DNA of 64,000 bases from Parazoarcus communis SWub3 = DSM 12120 (lineage in GTDB: Bacteria > Pseudomonadota > Gammaproteobacteria > Burkholderiales > Rhodocyclaceae), in the NCBI RefSeq assembly GCF_003226565.1, contig NZ_QKOE01000011.1:82715-146714 (forward strand), given 5' to 3'. A program made the position numbers and the translations under genes. Under the pieces are notes generated by a model. That model worked only from the letters and a program-made list of their open reading frames with translations. It made no database searches and was not told the origin of the DNA. Positions 46,795 to 57,073 of this stretch are shown piece by piece; positions within the stretch are counted from its first letter, which is position 1, and the number at the start of each line of letters is the position of its first letter.

Positions 46795-47018
46795 GTTGCC
46801 CGGACGGAAGTAACGCCGTTGCAACTCTTCATGCCGTTCTCAGGTAGGGTCGTGCTCATGACACATGCCCGTCGGCCGATGCCTGCCGCGGGAAACTAAA
46901 TTCATCCGCTCATCATCCTAAAACTTCACTAACTGCAGGTGGTGGCGTACCGCACATCGCTAAAGTGCCGTTCATCGATTCGGCGTCCTTGCCGGGTCAC
47001 ATGTTGGCGGAGGTGAAT

Positions 47019-47981
47019 GTGACGATACGAAGATTTGGTGCGGATCCGCTCGAGTTGCTGAATACGATGATGCTGATCCGTATGTACGAGGAGCGCGCGG
47101 CACTGTTGCAGCGTGAGTCGGGCGCACCGGGTACCTGCACTGCGGTCGGGCAGGAGGCAACTGCAGTGGGTGTTGTGGCGGCGCTTGGCGTGGATGACCT
47201 TATCCTGACGAATCATCGCAGTGCAGGTCATCTGCTGGCGCGTGGGGCAAGCCCCAGTCGCCTGCTTGCCGAGGCGCTTGGGCGCAGGGATGGATATTGC
47301 GGTGGCAAGAGCGGATCCTTGCACGTTTCTGCGCGTGATCTTGGGGTCGTGCTGACCTCGACCATCGTCGGTGGTGAACTGGCACTGGCAACCGGAGTGG
47401 CCCTGTCACAGCAGATGTTGGGCCGTACAGGTGTCGTGGCCTGCTTTTTTGGTGATGGCGCGGCCTGCGAAGGGCGCTTTCATGAATCGCTCAATCTGGC
47501 TGCGGTGTGGCGCCTGCCGATACTCTACGTTTGCGAGAACAATGAGTGGCAAGCCTTCGTTCATCGACGTGAGACCATGCTGACCGATAGCGTGGCGGCT
47601 TGGGCGCAGCCCTATGGAATAGACAGCGCGACAGTCGACGGAAATGACGTTGAGGCCGTGCGGGCGGCGGCGACCGAGGCGCTGGCATCGATACGGAAAA
47701 ATGGCCGCCCGTTCCTCCTCGAGGCGCAGACATATCGTCTGCGTGGGCACTTTGAGCCCGATGATCAAGGTTATGTGGATCAGCAGGAACTGGCGTCCTG
47801 GCGCCTGCGTGACCCCTTGTCGAAAATGCAGGCTCGCTTGCTGGATCAAGGGATCATCGATCAGGCAGGGCTCGATGCATTGAGCGTCGAGATCGCGCAG
47901 TGCATCGATGCAGCGGCGGTGTTTGCGATTGCGTCACCTTATCCGGCAGTGGCCGAACTGCACACTGACATTTTTGCCTGA
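47019..47981 (+). CDS. TPP-dependent 2-oxoacid/acetoin dehydrogenase E1 alpha subunit
   Basis: A 320-residue E1 alpha subunit, of the pyruvate/acetoin/branched-chain dehydrogenase type, which decarboxylates a 2-oxoacid or acts on acetoin with thiamine diphosphate. The TPP motif runs from FFGDGAACEGRF (near 145) to CENNEW (near 174), and HRSAGHLLARG near 70 is typical. An ideal GGAGG five bases before a GTG at 47019 decides the start; a GTG at 46965 lacks a ribosome-binding site. The E1 beta gene follows after 11 bp. No E2 or E3 gene is present. Confidence 0.85.
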   Translation: MTIRRFGADPLELLNTMMLIRMYEERAALLQRESGAPGTCTAVGQEATAVGVVAALGVDDLILTNHRSAGHLLARGASPSRLLAEALGRRDGYCGGKSGSLHVSARDLGVVLTSTIVGGELALATGVALSQQMLGRTGVVACFFGDGAACEGRFHESLNLAAVWRLPILYVCENNEWQAFVHRRETMLTDSVAAWAQPYGIDSATVDGNDVEAVRAAATEALASIRKNGRPFLLEAQTYRLRGHFEPDDQGYVDQQELASWRLRDPLSKMQARLLDQGIIDQAGLDALSVEIAQCIDAAAVFAIASPYPAVAELHTDIFA

Positions 47982-47992
47982 GGAGTGGAGAC

Positions 47993-48964
47993 ATGAAACC
48001 AGTCACTGTCCTGGAGGCCATTGATCAGGCCTTGGCGGAGGAGATGGCGCACGATCCACGCGTGATCCTGATGGGTGAAGGTGTGGCGACCAAGCGTAAG
48101 GCGCTGCTGGCCGAGTTTGGTGCAGATAGGGTGCGCAATACCCCGCTTGCAGAAGGAATCATTGCGGGTACTGCCGTGGGTGCGGCGGCGACCGGCCTGA
48201 GACCGGTGATCGATCTGCTTTTCGCACCATTCCTGTGTTACGCAATGGACGAGTTGGTCAATAGTGCAGGAAAGCTGCGCTACTTGTCGGGTGGTCAGTT
48301 CGCCTTTCCGCTTGTGGCGATTGCAATGACTGGGGCGGGCTGGGGGGTGGGGGCGCAGCACAACCACAACATCGAGGCATGGTTTGTCCACACCCCCGGG
48401 TTGAAAGTCGTGATGCCCTCTTCCGTTGCCGATTTCAAAAGTCTGTTGAAGGCTGCAATCCGGGATGACAATCCGGTGTTGTTCTTTGTTGATATCGGAT
48501 TGGCTCACACCGAGGGCGAGCTTCCTGCGCAGGAGGCTGCAGTGCGTCTGGGTGAGGCTGTTGTGCGGCGGATTGGCGAGGATGCGACGCTGATTTCGTA
48601 CGCCAAGACCGTAGGCGTGTGTGAACGGGCGGCGGCGGTTCTGGCGGAAGAAGGTGTATCTGCCGAAGTGCTGGACCTGCGCACATTGAAGCCGTTGGAC
48701 GAGGCGGCGGTATTGGCGTCGGTGAGAAGGACCGGACGTGCCGTCGTGGTTCATGAGGCAAGCCGGAACTGCGGTGTTGGCGCCGAGATCGCGGCAATGC
48801 TGACTGAACAGACCTGGGCGACGTTGAAAGGCCCGGTACTGAGGGTGGGCGGGCCTGATGCGCCTGCCCCTGCGAGCTATCCGCTGGAGCAGGCTTATGT
48901 TCCGCAGGTGGAGGATGTCGTCAGCTCGGTACGGCGTCTGACACGCTCGGCGGCGGCCGCTTAG
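47993..48964 (+). CDS. TPP-dependent 2-oxoacid/acetoin dehydrogenase E1 beta subunit
   Basis: A 323-residue E1 beta subunit: [17 protein letters not shown] near 22-40, [30 protein letters not shown] (split) near 52-80, the helix-turn [21 protein letters not shown] near 122-143, and the transketolase C-terminal domain with [12 protein letters not shown] near 224. It pairs with the preceding alpha gene (11-bp gap, strong AGGAG ribosome-binding site). It ends in a 4-bp overlap with the convergent LLM oxidoreductase gene. Confidence 0.9.
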   Translation: MKPVTVLEAIDQALAEEMAHDPRVILMGEGVATKRKALLAEFGADRVRNTPLAEGIIAGTAVGAAATGLRPVIDLLFAPFLCYAMDELVNSAGKLRYLSGGQFAFPLVAIAMTGAGWGVGAQHNHNIEAWFVHTPGLKVVMPSSVADFKSLLKAAIRDDNPVLFFVDIGLAHTEGELPAQEAAVRLGEAVVRRIGEDATLISYAKTVGVCERAAAVLAEEGVSAEVLDLRTLKPLDEAAVLASVRRTGRAVVVHEASRNCGVGAEIAAMLTEQTWATLKGPVLRVGGPDAPAPASYPLEQAYVPQVEDVVSSVRRLTRSAAAA

Positions 48965-49983
48965 GTCGCTGGTTCGGACACTGCGACCATCTCCCAGGCC
49001 TGTGCCACGTGCGTGTATGAGCGAAGGCGCGCCGCATGGTCGAAGATCTGTGACGTCAGGATCAACTCGTCTGCCGCGGTACGGGCGATCAGGTCTTCGA
49101 GCTGCGAGCGTACGCTGGCCTCCGAGCCAACCACGGAACAGGCCAGCGATTCATCCGCGAAGGCCAGTTCGGCTGCCGACCATTCACGCTCGTCGAAGTC
49201 GTCCGGTGGGGATAGCAGGCCCCGCACACCGCGAGCCATTGCCGCAAAGCGATGACGTAGCGAGCGGAACAGGTGGCGGGCTTCGTCGTCCGTTTCCGCT
49301 GCGACGGCGCTGATGCCTACCATGGCGTGAGGGCGGTCGAGTGTCTCCGATGGGGTAAAGCTGCGGCGATAGATGTCCAGTGCCTGCATCAGGAAACGGG
49401 GCGCAAAATGCGAGGCAAAGGCAAAGGGCAGGCCCAGCTTGCCAGCCAGTTCAGCGCTGTAGAGGCTGGAGCCGAGCAGCCAGATCGGAATGTTGAGTCC
49501 TGCGCCGGGGACAGCCTGAATGGCTTGTCCCGGCTGAACGGGCAGGAACCAGGACTGGAGTTCGACCACATCCTGCGGAAAGGTATCGGCACTGTCGATG
49601 CCGATGTGGCGACGCAAGGCGCGTGCGGTGCGTTGATCGGTGCCGGGGGCACGGCCCAGGCCGAGATCGATGCGGCCGGGGTAGAGGGACTCGAGTGTGC
49701 CGAATTGCTCTGCAATCACCAGCGGTGCGTGATTGGGCAGCATGATGCCGCCGGCACCGACCCGGATGGTGGATGTGGCGGATGCAACGTGACCAATGAC
49801 CACCGCAGTGGCTGCGCTGGCGATACCCGCCATGTTGTGATGCTCGGCCAGCCAGTAGCGGTGATAGCCAAGGTGCTCGGCGTGACGGGCGAGATCACGG
49901 GTGTTGCTCAGCGCGATGGCAGGTGTGCTGCCTTGCGTAACGGGTGCGAGGTCGAGTACCGAGAGCGGAATACGCCGTATCAT
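48961..49983 (-). CDS. LLM class flavin-dependent oxidoreductase
   Basis: A 340-residue bacterial luciferase-like (LLM) protein of the YhbW group, probably FMN-dependent. The start [19 protein letters not shown], then [19 protein letters not shown] (with a H before) near 45-62, [20 protein letters not shown] and [17 protein letters not shown] near 100-117 are typical. Substrate unknown. The start at 49983 overlaps the 3' side of the folE2 coding region's surroundings (folE2 ends at 49988), so the two are close neighbours on one strand. Confidence 0.9.
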   Translation of the reverse strand: MIRRIPLSVLDLAPVTQGSTPAIALSNTRDLARHAEHLGYHRYWLAEHHNMAGIASAATAVVIGHVASATSTIRVGAGGIMLPNHAPLVIAEQFGTLESLYPGRIDLGLGRAPGTDQRTARALRRHIGIDSADTFPQDVVELQSWFLPVQPGQAIQAVPGAGLNIPIWLLGSSLYSAELAGKLGLPFAFASHFAPRFLMQALDIYRRSFTPSETLDRPHAMVGISAVAAETDDEARHLFRSLRHRFAAMARGVRGLLSPPDDFDEREWSAAELAFADESLACSVVGSEASVRSQLEDLIARTAADELILTSQIFDHAARLRSYTHVAQAWEMVAVSEPAT

Positions 49984-49987
49984 CGGC

Positions 49988-50797
49988 TCAGGCTTCCAGT
50001 CGCTTGTCACGCTCGATCAGGGCATAGGCGGAATGGTTGTGGATGGATTCGAAGTTTTCTGACTCCACCGCATAGGCATCGATGCGTGGTTCGGCGTTAA
50101 GCAGGCCGGCGACGTCACGCACCATGTCCTCGACGAACTTGGGGTTGTCGTAGGCGCGCTCGGTGACGAATTTTTCGTCCGGACGCTTGAGCAGACCATA
50201 CACCTCACACGATGCCTGGCTCTCGACCAGTTGCACGACTTCCTCGATCCACAGGTGATCGTTGATGGTGGCGCTGACAGTGACGTGAGAGCGCTGGTTA
50301 TGCGCACCGTAGGCGGAAATCTTCTTGGAGCAGGGGCACAGGCTGGTGACCGGCACCAGCACCTTCATGGTGAACTCGTACGTGCCGCCCTCATGAATGG
50401 TGCCGATGAAGGTGATGTCGTAGTCCATCAGGCTCTCGACGCCGGAAACCGGGGCAGCCTTGTTGATGAAATACGGAAAACTCATTTCCAGGTGGCCGGT
50501 TTCGGCCTCGAGGCGCTCGACCATGGCGCGCAGCATGGGCTCGAAGGATTCGACCGAGATTTCGCGCTCCTGGCTGTTCAGGATCTCGACAAAACGCGAC
50601 ATGTGGGTGCCCTTGAAATTGTGCGGCAATCCCACATACATGTTGAACGTGGCGACGGTGTGCTGGACGCCGCCGGATTTGTCGCTGACCCGGATCGGGT
50701 GGCGGATGGACTTGATGCCGACCTTGTTGATCGCAATCTGGCGGCGGTCGATGCTGCTCTGTACGTCGGGAATCGCCTCAGCGGTCTGGCTGTTCAT
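49988..50797 (-). CDS. folE2: GTP cyclohydrolase FolE2 (type IB)
   Basis: Converts GTP to dihydroneopterin triphosphate, the first step of folate (and preQ0) synthesis; FolE2 uses metals other than zinc when needed. The 269-residue product has the active-site Cys in [20 protein letters not shown] near 152-170 and conserved [15 protein letters not shown]. No Zur box was found in the 73-bp gap to dxs, so zinc-responsive regulation is not evident. It may be the organism's only GTP cyclohydrolase I. Confidence 0.93.
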   Translation of the reverse strand: MNSQTAEAIPDVQSSIDRRQIAINKVGIKSIRHPIRVSDKSGGVQHTVATFNMYVGLPHNFKGTHMSRFVEILNSQEREISVESFEPMLRAMVERLEAETGHLEMSFPYFINKAAPVSGVESLMDYDITFIGTIHEGGTYEFTMKVLVPVTSLCPCSKKISAYGAHNQRSHVTVSATINDHLWIEEVVQLVESQASCEVYGLLKRPDEKFVTERAYDNPKFVEDMVRDVAGLLNAEPRIDAYAVESENFESIHNHSAYALIERDKRLEA

Positions 50798-50870
50798 GTG
50801 CTGTTCTCTGTTGGAGTCGGGGCTTGTTGCCTCTCGTGAGCCACGATCCTAGCGTTCCCGACAAAATTGC

Positions 50871-52733
50871 TCAACTATTGCCGGAATAGATACGCGCTAT
50901 GCTCTCCAGGATGCCGGCCTTATCCAGACCGACCGAGGCCAGCAGCTGTGCCTGATCGCCGTGGTCGATGAAGCGGTCGGGGAGGCCGAGTCGCAATACA
51001 CGCGGGCGTGAGGGCAGGGTGTCGACGCAGCGCGACACTTCGGCGCCTGCACCACCGACAACCGCGTTTTCCTCGAGGGTGACGATCAGCTCGTGCGTGG
51101 CGGCCAGCTCGGCTACGAGGGCATCGTCCAGCGGTTTGATGAAGCGCATGTTCGCCACCGTGGCGTCAAGTGCATCACCGACTTCAAGGGCAACCGGCAC
51201 CATGCTGCCAAAGGCAAGCACGGCAATCTTGCTGCCGCGGCGACGGATCTCGCCCTTGCCGATCGGCAGCGCCGTCATCGTCTTGTCCGGCTCAACGCCG
51301 GTGCCACTGCCACGGGGGTAGCGAACTGCGGTCGGGCCATCATGGCAGACCGCGGTGTAGAGCATCTGGCGGCATTCGTTCTCGTCGGCGGGTGCCATGA
51401 TGACCAAGTTCGGCACGCAGGCGAGATAGGACAGGTCGAAGGCGCCGTGATGGGTGGCACCGTCGGCGCCGACCAGACCGCCGCGGTCGATGGCGAGCAG
51501 GACGGGCAGGTTCTGCAGGGCGATGTCATGGATCAACTGATCGTAAGCCCGCTGCAGGAAGGTCGAGTAGATCGCCACCACCGGACGATAGCCCTCACAG
51601 GCCATGCCCGCGGCAAACGTCAGCGCATGCTGCTCGGCGATGCCCACATCGTAGTAGCGGTCGGGGTACTCCTGCTCGAAACGCACCAGGCCGGAGCCTT
51701 CGCGCATCGCGGGCGTAATGCCGACGATGCGCTTGTCGGTGGCCGCCATGTCGCACAACCAGTCACCAAAGACCTGGGTATAGGTCAGTTTGCCCGCGCT
51801 CTTGCCGCCCTGGATGCCGGCGGCAGAGTCGAACTTGGATACGCCGTGGTACAGGATGGGGTCGGCTTCGGCCAGCTTGTAGCCATGCCCCTTGCGGGTA
51901 ATGACGTGCAGGAACTGTGGGCCCTTGAGCTTCTTGATGTTCTGCAAGGTCGGCACCAGCGCGTCGAGATCGTGACCATCGATCGGGCCGTAATAGTGAA
52001 AGCCGAATTCCTCGAACAAGGTGCCGGGCGTGATCATGCCCTTGACGTGCTCCTCGACTTTACGTGCCAGTTCGGCAACCGGCGGGGCCATGCCCAACAC
52101 CTTTTCGCCCACTTTGCGTGCCGTGTTGTAGGTGGAGCCCGACATCAGCCGCGCCAGGATCTTGGTCAGGGCCCCTACAGGCGGAGAGATCGACATCTCG
52201 TTGTCGTTGAGAATGACGAGAAGGTTGATCCCCTCCATGTCGCCACCGTTGTTCAACGCCTCGAAGGCCATGCCGGCAGACATGGCGCCGTCGCCAATGA
52301 CGGCAATGGCACTGCGATCCTCGCCTCGGTCACGGGCTGCAGCGGCCATGCCGAGCGCAGCGGAGATCGAGGTGGAGGAGTGTGCAGTACCGAAGGTGTC
52401 GTATTCGCTTTCGCAACGTCGCGGAAAGCCGGAAATGCCGCCCCAATGGCGCAGTCCGCTCATCGCCTCGCGACGGCCGGTCAGTACCTTGTGGCCGTAG
52501 GTTTGATGACCGACGTCCCAGACGATGCGATCTTCCGGCGTGTTAAAGACGTAGTGCAGCGCGATCGACAGTTCGACCGTGCCCAGATTCGACGACAGAT
52601 GCCCGCCGGTCTTCGAGACGGACTCGATCAGGAAGGCGCGAAGCTCATCGGCGACGACTGCCAGTTCGCGGCGATCCAGGGCGCGCAGGTCGGCAGGTGA
52701 ATGGATGCGTTCGAGATTCGAGTAGGGGGACAT
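50871..52733 (-). CDS. dxs: 1-deoxy-D-xylulose-5-phosphate synthase
   Basis: A 620-residue thiamine-diphosphate enzyme condensing pyruvate and glyceraldehyde 3-phosphate, the entry to the non-mevalonate isoprenoid pathway. The N-terminal [21 protein letters not shown] (split) is conserved. The TPP motif [18 protein letters not shown] is near 150, followed by [13 protein letters not shown]. The transketolase part has [16 protein letters not shown] near 368. The start at 52733 is the conserved [16 protein letters not shown]. It lies in the xseB-ispA-dxs run on the minus strand. Confidence 0.97.
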   Translation of the reverse strand: MSPYSNLERIHSPADLRALDRRELAVVADELRAFLIESVSKTGGHLSSNLGTVELSIALHYVFNTPEDRIVWDVGHQTYGHKVLTGRREAMSGLRHWGGISGFPRRCESEYDTFGTAHSSTSISAALGMAAAARDRGEDRSAIAVIGDGAMSAGMAFEALNNGGDMEGINLLVILNDNEMSISPPVGALTKILARLMSGSTYNTARKVGEKVLGMAPPVAELARKVEEHVKGMITPGTLFEEFGFHYYGPIDGHDLDALVPTLQNIKKLKGPQFLHVITRKGHGYKLAEADPILYHGVSKFDSAAGIQGGKSAGKLTYTQVFGDWLCDMAATDKRIVGITPAMREGSGLVRFEQEYPDRYYDVGIAEQHALTFAAGMACEGYRPVVAIYSTFLQRAYDQLIHDIALQNLPVLLAIDRGGLVGADGATHHGAFDLSYLACVPNLVIMAPADENECRQMLYTAVCHDGPTAVRYPRGSGTGVEPDKTMTALPIGKGEIRRRGSKIAVLAFGSMVPVALEVGDALDATVANMRFIKPLDDALVAELAATHELIVTLEENAVVGGAGAEVSRCVDTLPSRPRVLRLGLPDRFIDHGDQAQLLASVGLDKAGILESIARIYSGNS

Positions 52734-52755
52734 GGAAGGCGTCGGCCAAAGGGGA

Positions 52756-53652
52756 TCAGAAAGGACGGTGCACGATGTAGTCGGCAAGCTGCCGCAGCGC
52801 GTCGGCACGGGGGCCCAGCGGGGCAAGGGCGTCATGTGCCGCAGTCAGCATCTCTTGCGCCAGTCGGCGGGCCTCGTCGAGACCGAGCAGGCTGACGTAG
52901 GTGGGTTTGTCGTTGTCGGCATCCTTGCCGGCCGTCTTGCCCAATGTGGCGGTGTCGGCTTGTGCATCCAGGATGTCGTCGACCACCTGAAACAGCAGGC
53001 CGATCAGCTTGGCATAGCGATCGAGTGCGTTCAACGTGCTTTCTGCTGCAGGTGTGCCGCAATGGGCTCCCAACAAGATGGCGGCGCGGATCAGTGCGCC
53101 GGTCTTGTGCAGGTGCATGAACTCGAGTTCCTCGCGCGTCAGACGCAAGCCAACCGATGCCAGGTCAATGGCCTGTCCGCCCGCCATGCCGCGCGAGCCT
53201 GAGGCTTGCGCCAGCAGGCGGATCATCTCGATACGTGCGCCAGGCGAGATGTTGAAGCTGCTCTCGGTCAAGGTCTGAAACGCCTGGGTCTGCAATGCGT
53301 CGCCCACCAGGAGCGCAGTGGCATCGTCGTATTCGACATGGACGGTGGGCTTGCCGCGGCGCAGGATATCGTCGTCCATGCAGGGCATGTCGTCATGCAC
53401 CAGCGAGTAGGCGTGGATCAACTCGACCGCACAGGCAGGGAAATCGAGTTGGTCCGGTGAGGCTGACACAAGGGCGCCTGCCGCGTGGACAAGCAGCGGG
53501 CGGACCCGCTTGCCGCCGCCGAGTACGGCGTAGCGCATGGCTTCGTGCAGCCGGGCGGGTGCAATGGCAGCGTCGGGCAGGGCAGCACCGAGGGCAGATT
53601 CGGTGCGGGCCTGGATCTCGCTCATCCAGCGGGCGAATTCTTGCGTGCTCAT
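52756..53652 (-). CDS. ispA: Farnesyl diphosphate synthase
   Basis: A 298-residue trans-isoprenyl diphosphate synthase making geranyl and farnesyl diphosphate. The first aspartate-rich motif is [10 protein letters not shown] near 90-99 and the second [11 protein letters not shown] near 226-236, with [14 protein letters not shown] near 46-60. Its start overlaps the xseB stop by 4 bp. Clustering with dxs fits isoprenoid supply. Confidence 0.95.
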   Translation of the reverse strand: MSTQEFARWMSEIQARTESALGAALPDAAIAPARLHEAMRYAVLGGGKRVRPLLVHAAGALVSASPDQLDFPACAVELIHAYSLVHDDMPCMDDDILRRGKPTVHVEYDDATALLVGDALQTQAFQTLTESSFNISPGARIEMIRLLAQASGSRGMAGGQAIDLASVGLRLTREELEFMHLHKTGALIRAAILLGAHCGTPAAESTLNALDRYAKLIGLLFQVVDDILDAQADTATLGKTAGKDADNDKPTYVSLLGLDEARRLAQEMLTAAHDALAPLGPRADALRQLADYIVHRPF

Positions 53653-53891
53653 GCGTCTTTTCTGGCGGTGTCGGGGTCGAAGTCCGTCAGTGTATCGCCT
53701 TCAAGGATGCGTACGCGTTGTTCCGCACTTTCGAGCGTCTCCTGACAGTGCTTGAGCAGGACGATGCCGCGTTGATAGCGCTCCAGCGCCTCTTCAAGCG
53801 GCAGACTGCCGGATTCCATTTGTTGAACAATCGCTTCGAGCTCGGCGACGGCGGCTTCGAAGGATTTTGGGGCGGTTGCCGACTTGGGCAT
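53649..53891 (-). CDS. xseB: Exodeoxyribonuclease VII small subunit
   Basis: An 80-residue helical subunit of exonuclease VII, with KSFEAAVAELEAIVQQMESG and LPLEEALERYQRGIVLLKHC characteristic of XseB. The large subunit xseA is not in the window. It starts the minus-strand xseB-ispA-dxs unit and overlaps ispA by 4 bp. Confidence 0.95.
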   Translation of the reverse strand: MPKSATAPKSFEAAVAELEAIVQQMESGSLPLEEALERYQRGIVLLKHCQETLESAEQRVRILEGDTLTDFDPDTARKDA

Positions 53892-54014
53892 GGGTTGGAA
53901 GTGCGCGCTAAAAGACAGGAAAATAACCGATCCGGCATCTGGCGGTCAAACCGGGGTTGGCTTAAACTACCCTGTTTATTTTTCCGGATTCTGGTCCAGA
54001 TAGGGGGTTCGGGG

Positions 54015-55115
54015 ATGTCCCACATCGCTGCCAAGGCTCAATTGGCGCCGGCGCTGTCGCAGCTGCCGGTGTCGTCGTACTTCGACGAGAAGGTTTTCGA
54101 ACTGGAGAAGAAACTCCTCTTCGATGCCGGTCCGGGGTACGTCGGCCACGAGCTGATGGTACCCGAAGTGGGTAACTACCGCTCGCTGGAATGGCTGGAT
54201 CATTCGAAGCTGCTGTTCCGCACCGAAGACGGCATCCACCAGTTGTCAAACATCTGTCGCCATCGTCAGGCGATCATGCTGCAGGGTTCCGGCAGTACCG
54301 AGCATATCGTGTGTCCGATTCATCGCTGGACCTATGATCAGAAAGGCAGCCTGCTGGGTGCACCGCATTTCCCTGACAACCCCTGCCTGAACCTCCGGCG
54401 CGATGTGCTGGAGGACTGGCGTGGCCTGCTGTTCAAGGGGCCGCGTTCGGCCAACGCCGACCTGGCAGGCATGCAGGTGGCCAACGAGCTGGATTTTTCA
54501 GGTTACAAGCTTGACCGGGTCGAGATCCATCAGTGCAACTACAACTGGAAGACCTTCATCGAGGTTTACCTCGAGGATTACCACGTAGTGCCCTATCACC
54601 CTGGTCTGGGCAACTTCGTCACGTGCGACGACCTGACCTGGCAGTTTGGTGACTGGTACTCGGTGCAGCGTGTCGGCATTACCTCGCTGGCACGACCGGG
54701 ATCGGATACCTATGCCAAATGGCACAAGGCAGTGCAAGAGTATTACGGCGAGAAGAAGCCGGCACATGGTGCGATCTGGCTGACTTACTACCCCAATATC
54801 ATGGTGGAGTGGTACCCGCATGTGCTCGTCGTCAGTACGCTGATCCCGGTGGATGTCGACAAGACCACCAATGTGGTCGAATTCTACTATCCAGAGGATA
54901 TCGTCGAGTTCGAGCGCGAGTTCGTCGAGGCTGAGCAGGCCGCCTACATGGAAACCGCGATCGAGGATGACGACATTGCCGAGCGCATGGATCGCGGACG
55001 CCTTGCCTTGCTCAAGGAAGGTCGTAACGAAGTGGGGCCGTACCAGTCACCGTACGAAGACGGTATGCAGCATTTCCACGAGTTCTATCGCCGGGTCATG
55101 GGCGAGCACCTCTGA
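54015..55115 (+). CDS. Rieske non-haem iron oxygenase alpha subunit
   Basis: A 366-residue ring-hydroxylating-type oxygenase. The Rieske [2Fe-2S] site is CRHRQ near 79-83 and CPIHRW near 99-104. The mononuclear iron site has VYLEDYHVVPYHPG near 184-197, with two His separated by four residues. Substrate is unknown. The start at 54015 is preceded by GGGGTTCGGGG. It faces away from xseB and is not linked to a reductase or ferredoxin. An unusual place for an oxygenase, beside isoprenoid genes. Confidence 0.9.
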   Translation: MSHIAAKAQLAPALSQLPVSSYFDEKVFELEKKLLFDAGPGYVGHELMVPEVGNYRSLEWLDHSKLLFRTEDGIHQLSNICRHRQAIMLQGSGSTEHIVCPIHRWTYDQKGSLLGAPHFPDNPCLNLRRDVLEDWRGLLFKGPRSANADLAGMQVANELDFSGYKLDRVEIHQCNYNWKTFIEVYLEDYHVVPYHPGLGNFVTCDDLTWQFGDWYSVQRVGITSLARPGSDTYAKWHKAVQEYYGEKKPAHGAIWLTYYPNIMVEWYPHVLVVSTLIPVDVDKTTNVVEFYYPEDIVEFEREFVEAEQAAYMETAIEDDDIAERMDRGRLALLKEGRNEVGPYQSPYEDGMQHFHEFYRRVMGEHL

Positions 55116-55123
55116 TGCTGCTG

Positions 55124-55156
55124 GGTGGCTGCGGGGCAGAGGTGCCCGCAGCCACC
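55124..55156. terminator. Hairpin between convergent Rieske and ispH genes
   Basis: GGTGGCTGCGGG and CCCGCAGCCACC form a 12-bp stem with a 9-nt loop. There is no T-run on either side, so termination would be Rho-assisted or weak. Confidence 0.5.
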
Positions 55157-55163
55157 GCTTGCG

Positions 55164-56102
55164 TCAGCTGATGTCCTGCAGTTCCTTCGGTAGCGGGAAG
55201 GTGACTTTCTCGGGCACCCCGTCCAGGTTGCGCACGGCGCTGCCGCTGAGGGCAGACAGTCGGGCAATCACATCCTCGACCAAGACTTCAGGTGCGGATG
55301 CGCCCGCCGTGACGCCAATACGCCGTTTGCCCTCTAGCCATGCGGGATCGATGTCTCCGGCGTTGTCCACCAGGTAAGCGGGAACGCCGCGCAAGGCAGC
55401 CACTTCTCGCAGCCGGTTTGAGTTCGAACTGTTGCGCGAGCCAACGACAAACACGATATCAGCATAGGGCGTCATCAACTTGACGGCATCCTGGCGATTC
55501 TGTGTGGCGTAGCAGATATCGTCTTTCTTTGGGCCAACAATGGCGGGAAAGCGCGTCCGCAGCGCGTCCACAATGGCTGCTGCATCGTCCACCGATAGGG
55601 TGGTTTGAGTGACGTAAGCGAGTTTTTCGGGGTCTGCGACCTGAAGGGTGGCGACATCGTCCACCGTTTCCACGAGGTGAATGCCGTCCTTGACTTGCCC
55701 CATCGTACCTTCGACTTCAGGATGACCTTTGTGGCCTATCATGACCAGTTCACGACCTTGTTCGCGCATGCGGGCAACCTCGATGTGTACCTTGGTCACC
55801 AGCGGGCAGGTGGCATCGAATACACGCAACCCGCGCCGCTCGGCTTCTTCGCGAACGTACTGCGATACGCCATGTGCACTGAAGATGACGGTATTGCCTG
55901 TCGGGACCTCATCGAGTTCCTCGACGAAAATCGCGCCTTTCGCGCGAAGATCATCTACCACAAACTTGTTGTGCACGACCTCATGGCGAACGTAGATCGG
56001 CGCGCCAAAGCGCTGTAGTGCGCGTTCGACGATTTCGATGGCTCGCTCGACGCCGGCGCAGAAACCACGTGGGTTGGCAAGCAGGATTTCCTTGTCGCTC
56101 AT
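55164..56102 (-). CDS. ispH: 4-hydroxy-3-methylbut-2-enyl diphosphate reductase
   Basis: The last enzyme of the non-mevalonate pathway, an iron-sulfur reductase producing IPP and DMAPP. The 312-residue product has the three cluster cysteines in [10 protein letters not shown] (near 13), [10 protein letters not shown] (near 98) and CYATQNR (near 198). It is the final gene of the ribF-ileS-lspA-fkpB-ispH operon. Confidence 0.97.
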   Translation of the reverse strand: MSDKEILLANPRGFCAGVERAIEIVERALQRFGAPIYVRHEVVHNKFVVDDLRAKGAIFVEELDEVPTGNTVIFSAHGVSQYVREEAERRGLRVFDATCPLVTKVHIEVARMREQGRELVMIGHKGHPEVEGTMGQVKDGIHLVETVDDVATLQVADPEKLAYVTQTTLSVDDAAAIVDALRTRFPAIVGPKKDDICYATQNRQDAVKLMTPYADIVFVVGSRNSSNSNRLREVAALRGVPAYLVDNAGDIDPAWLEGKRRIGVTAGASAPEVLVEDVIARLSALSGSAVRNLDGVPEKVTFPLPKELQDIS

Positions 56103-56126
56103 CTCGATTCTCTGTGATGCACCGTC

Positions 56127-56555
56127 TCAGGACGTGCCGATGATCTTGACCTCGAAGCGGATCGATTTTCCCGCCAGCGGGTGGTTGAAGTCGATGAGCG
56201 CGGATTGCGCATCGATTTCGCGCACCAGACCGGAATAACGCGAGCCATCCGGTGCGGTGAATTCCATGATACTCATTGGTTCGATTTCTTCGTTCGGCAT
56301 GTGTTCGCGCTTGACCCGTTCCATCAGCTCGGGCCGGTGAGGTCCGAAAGCGTTTTCGGGCTCGAGTTCAAACACATGGTTGCTACCGATCTCAAGTCCG
56401 ATGATCAACTGTTCCATGCCGGGAAGCATTTCACCAGCGCCAAGTTGCAGCGTGGCGGGGGTGGCGTCGAATGTGCTGATCAGCGGCTGGCCGTTGGGCA
56501 GGGTGATGCGGTAGTGCAGGGTGACGAGGCTGTTTGCGGCAACGGTCTGGCTCAC
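56127..56555 (-). CDS. fkpB: FKBP-type peptidyl-prolyl isomerase FkpB
   Basis: A 142-residue SlyD-like prolyl isomerase: [18 protein letters not shown] at the start, [18 protein letters not shown] near 48-65 and [17 protein letters not shown] (the insert-in-flap domain) near 72. It ends [17 protein letters not shown]. The GTG start at 56555 has GGAG eight bases upstream and overlaps the lspA stop by 4 bp. FkpB between lspA and ispH matches the order seen in E. coli. Confidence 0.92.
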   Translation of the reverse strand: MSQTVAANSLVTLHYRITLPNGQPLISTFDATPATLQLGAGEMLPGMEQLIIGLEIGSNHVFELEPENAFGPHRPELMERVKREHMPNEEIEPMSIMEFTAPDGSRYSGLVREIDAQSALIDFNHPLAGKSIRFEVKIIGTS

Positions 56556-57073
56556 GATGGGCGCTCCGGGTTGGGGTCGGCGGCGGGTTCCTGGTGGCGG
56601 AATTGCGCCCACAGCATCAGCACCACGCCGACCGTGATCGCCGAGTCGGCGAGATTGAATGCAGGCCAGCCATAGCGGCCGGCATGGAAGTACAGGAAGT
56701 CGACCACGGCGCCGTGCATCAGGCGATCGACGACGTTGCCGACGGCACCTCCAATGATCAGCGCAAAGGCCGTCGGAAGCAGTCTTTCATGACGATGCTG
56801 ATACATCAACGTCAGCAACCAGCCGCTGACAATGGTGGCCAGGCCGGTAAAGAACCAGCGCTGCCAGCCAGAGTGATCGGCAAGAAAACTGAAAGCCGCG
56901 CCCGGGTTGAATACCAGCACCAGGTCAAAGAACGAGGTGACGGGAACCACCTGCCCGTAGTGCAGGCTGTTCAATACCCACTGTTTGGTAAGCTGATCGA
57001 GCACGGCGACGACCACGGCCAGTATCAACCATGGTGCCATCGCCCGAAGGGCGGTACGACGCGACTCAGGCAT
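56552..57073 (-). CDS. lspA: Signal peptidase II (lipoprotein signal peptidase)
   Basis: A 173-residue aspartyl membrane protease that removes signal peptides from prolipoproteins. Four hydrophobic segments are visible and the two catalytic Asp residues sit in GNVVDR and FNLADSAIT near 125 and 153. I start at 57073 ([12 protein letters not shown]); longer frames run into ileS. The coding region overlaps ileS by 8 bp and fkpB by 4 bp. Confidence 0.96.
   Translation of the reverse strand: MPESRRTALRAMAPWLILAVVVAVLDQLTKQWVLNSLHYGQVVPVTSFFDLVLVFNPGAAFSFLADHSGWQRWFFTGLATIVSGWLLTLMYQHRHERLLPTAFALIIGGAVGNVVDRLMHGAVVDFLYFHAGRYGWPAFNLADSAITVGVVLMLWAQFRHQEPAADPNPERPS

Noticed and set aside
50797..50871. 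A Zur-type operator upstream of folE2
   Set aside because: FolE2 genes are often zinc-regulated, so I looked, but no palindrome of that type is present in the gap.
51093..52700. A 535-codon open frame antisense to dxs
   Set aside because: Same reasoning: complementary to a conserved gene, with a composition mirroring it and no family resemblance.
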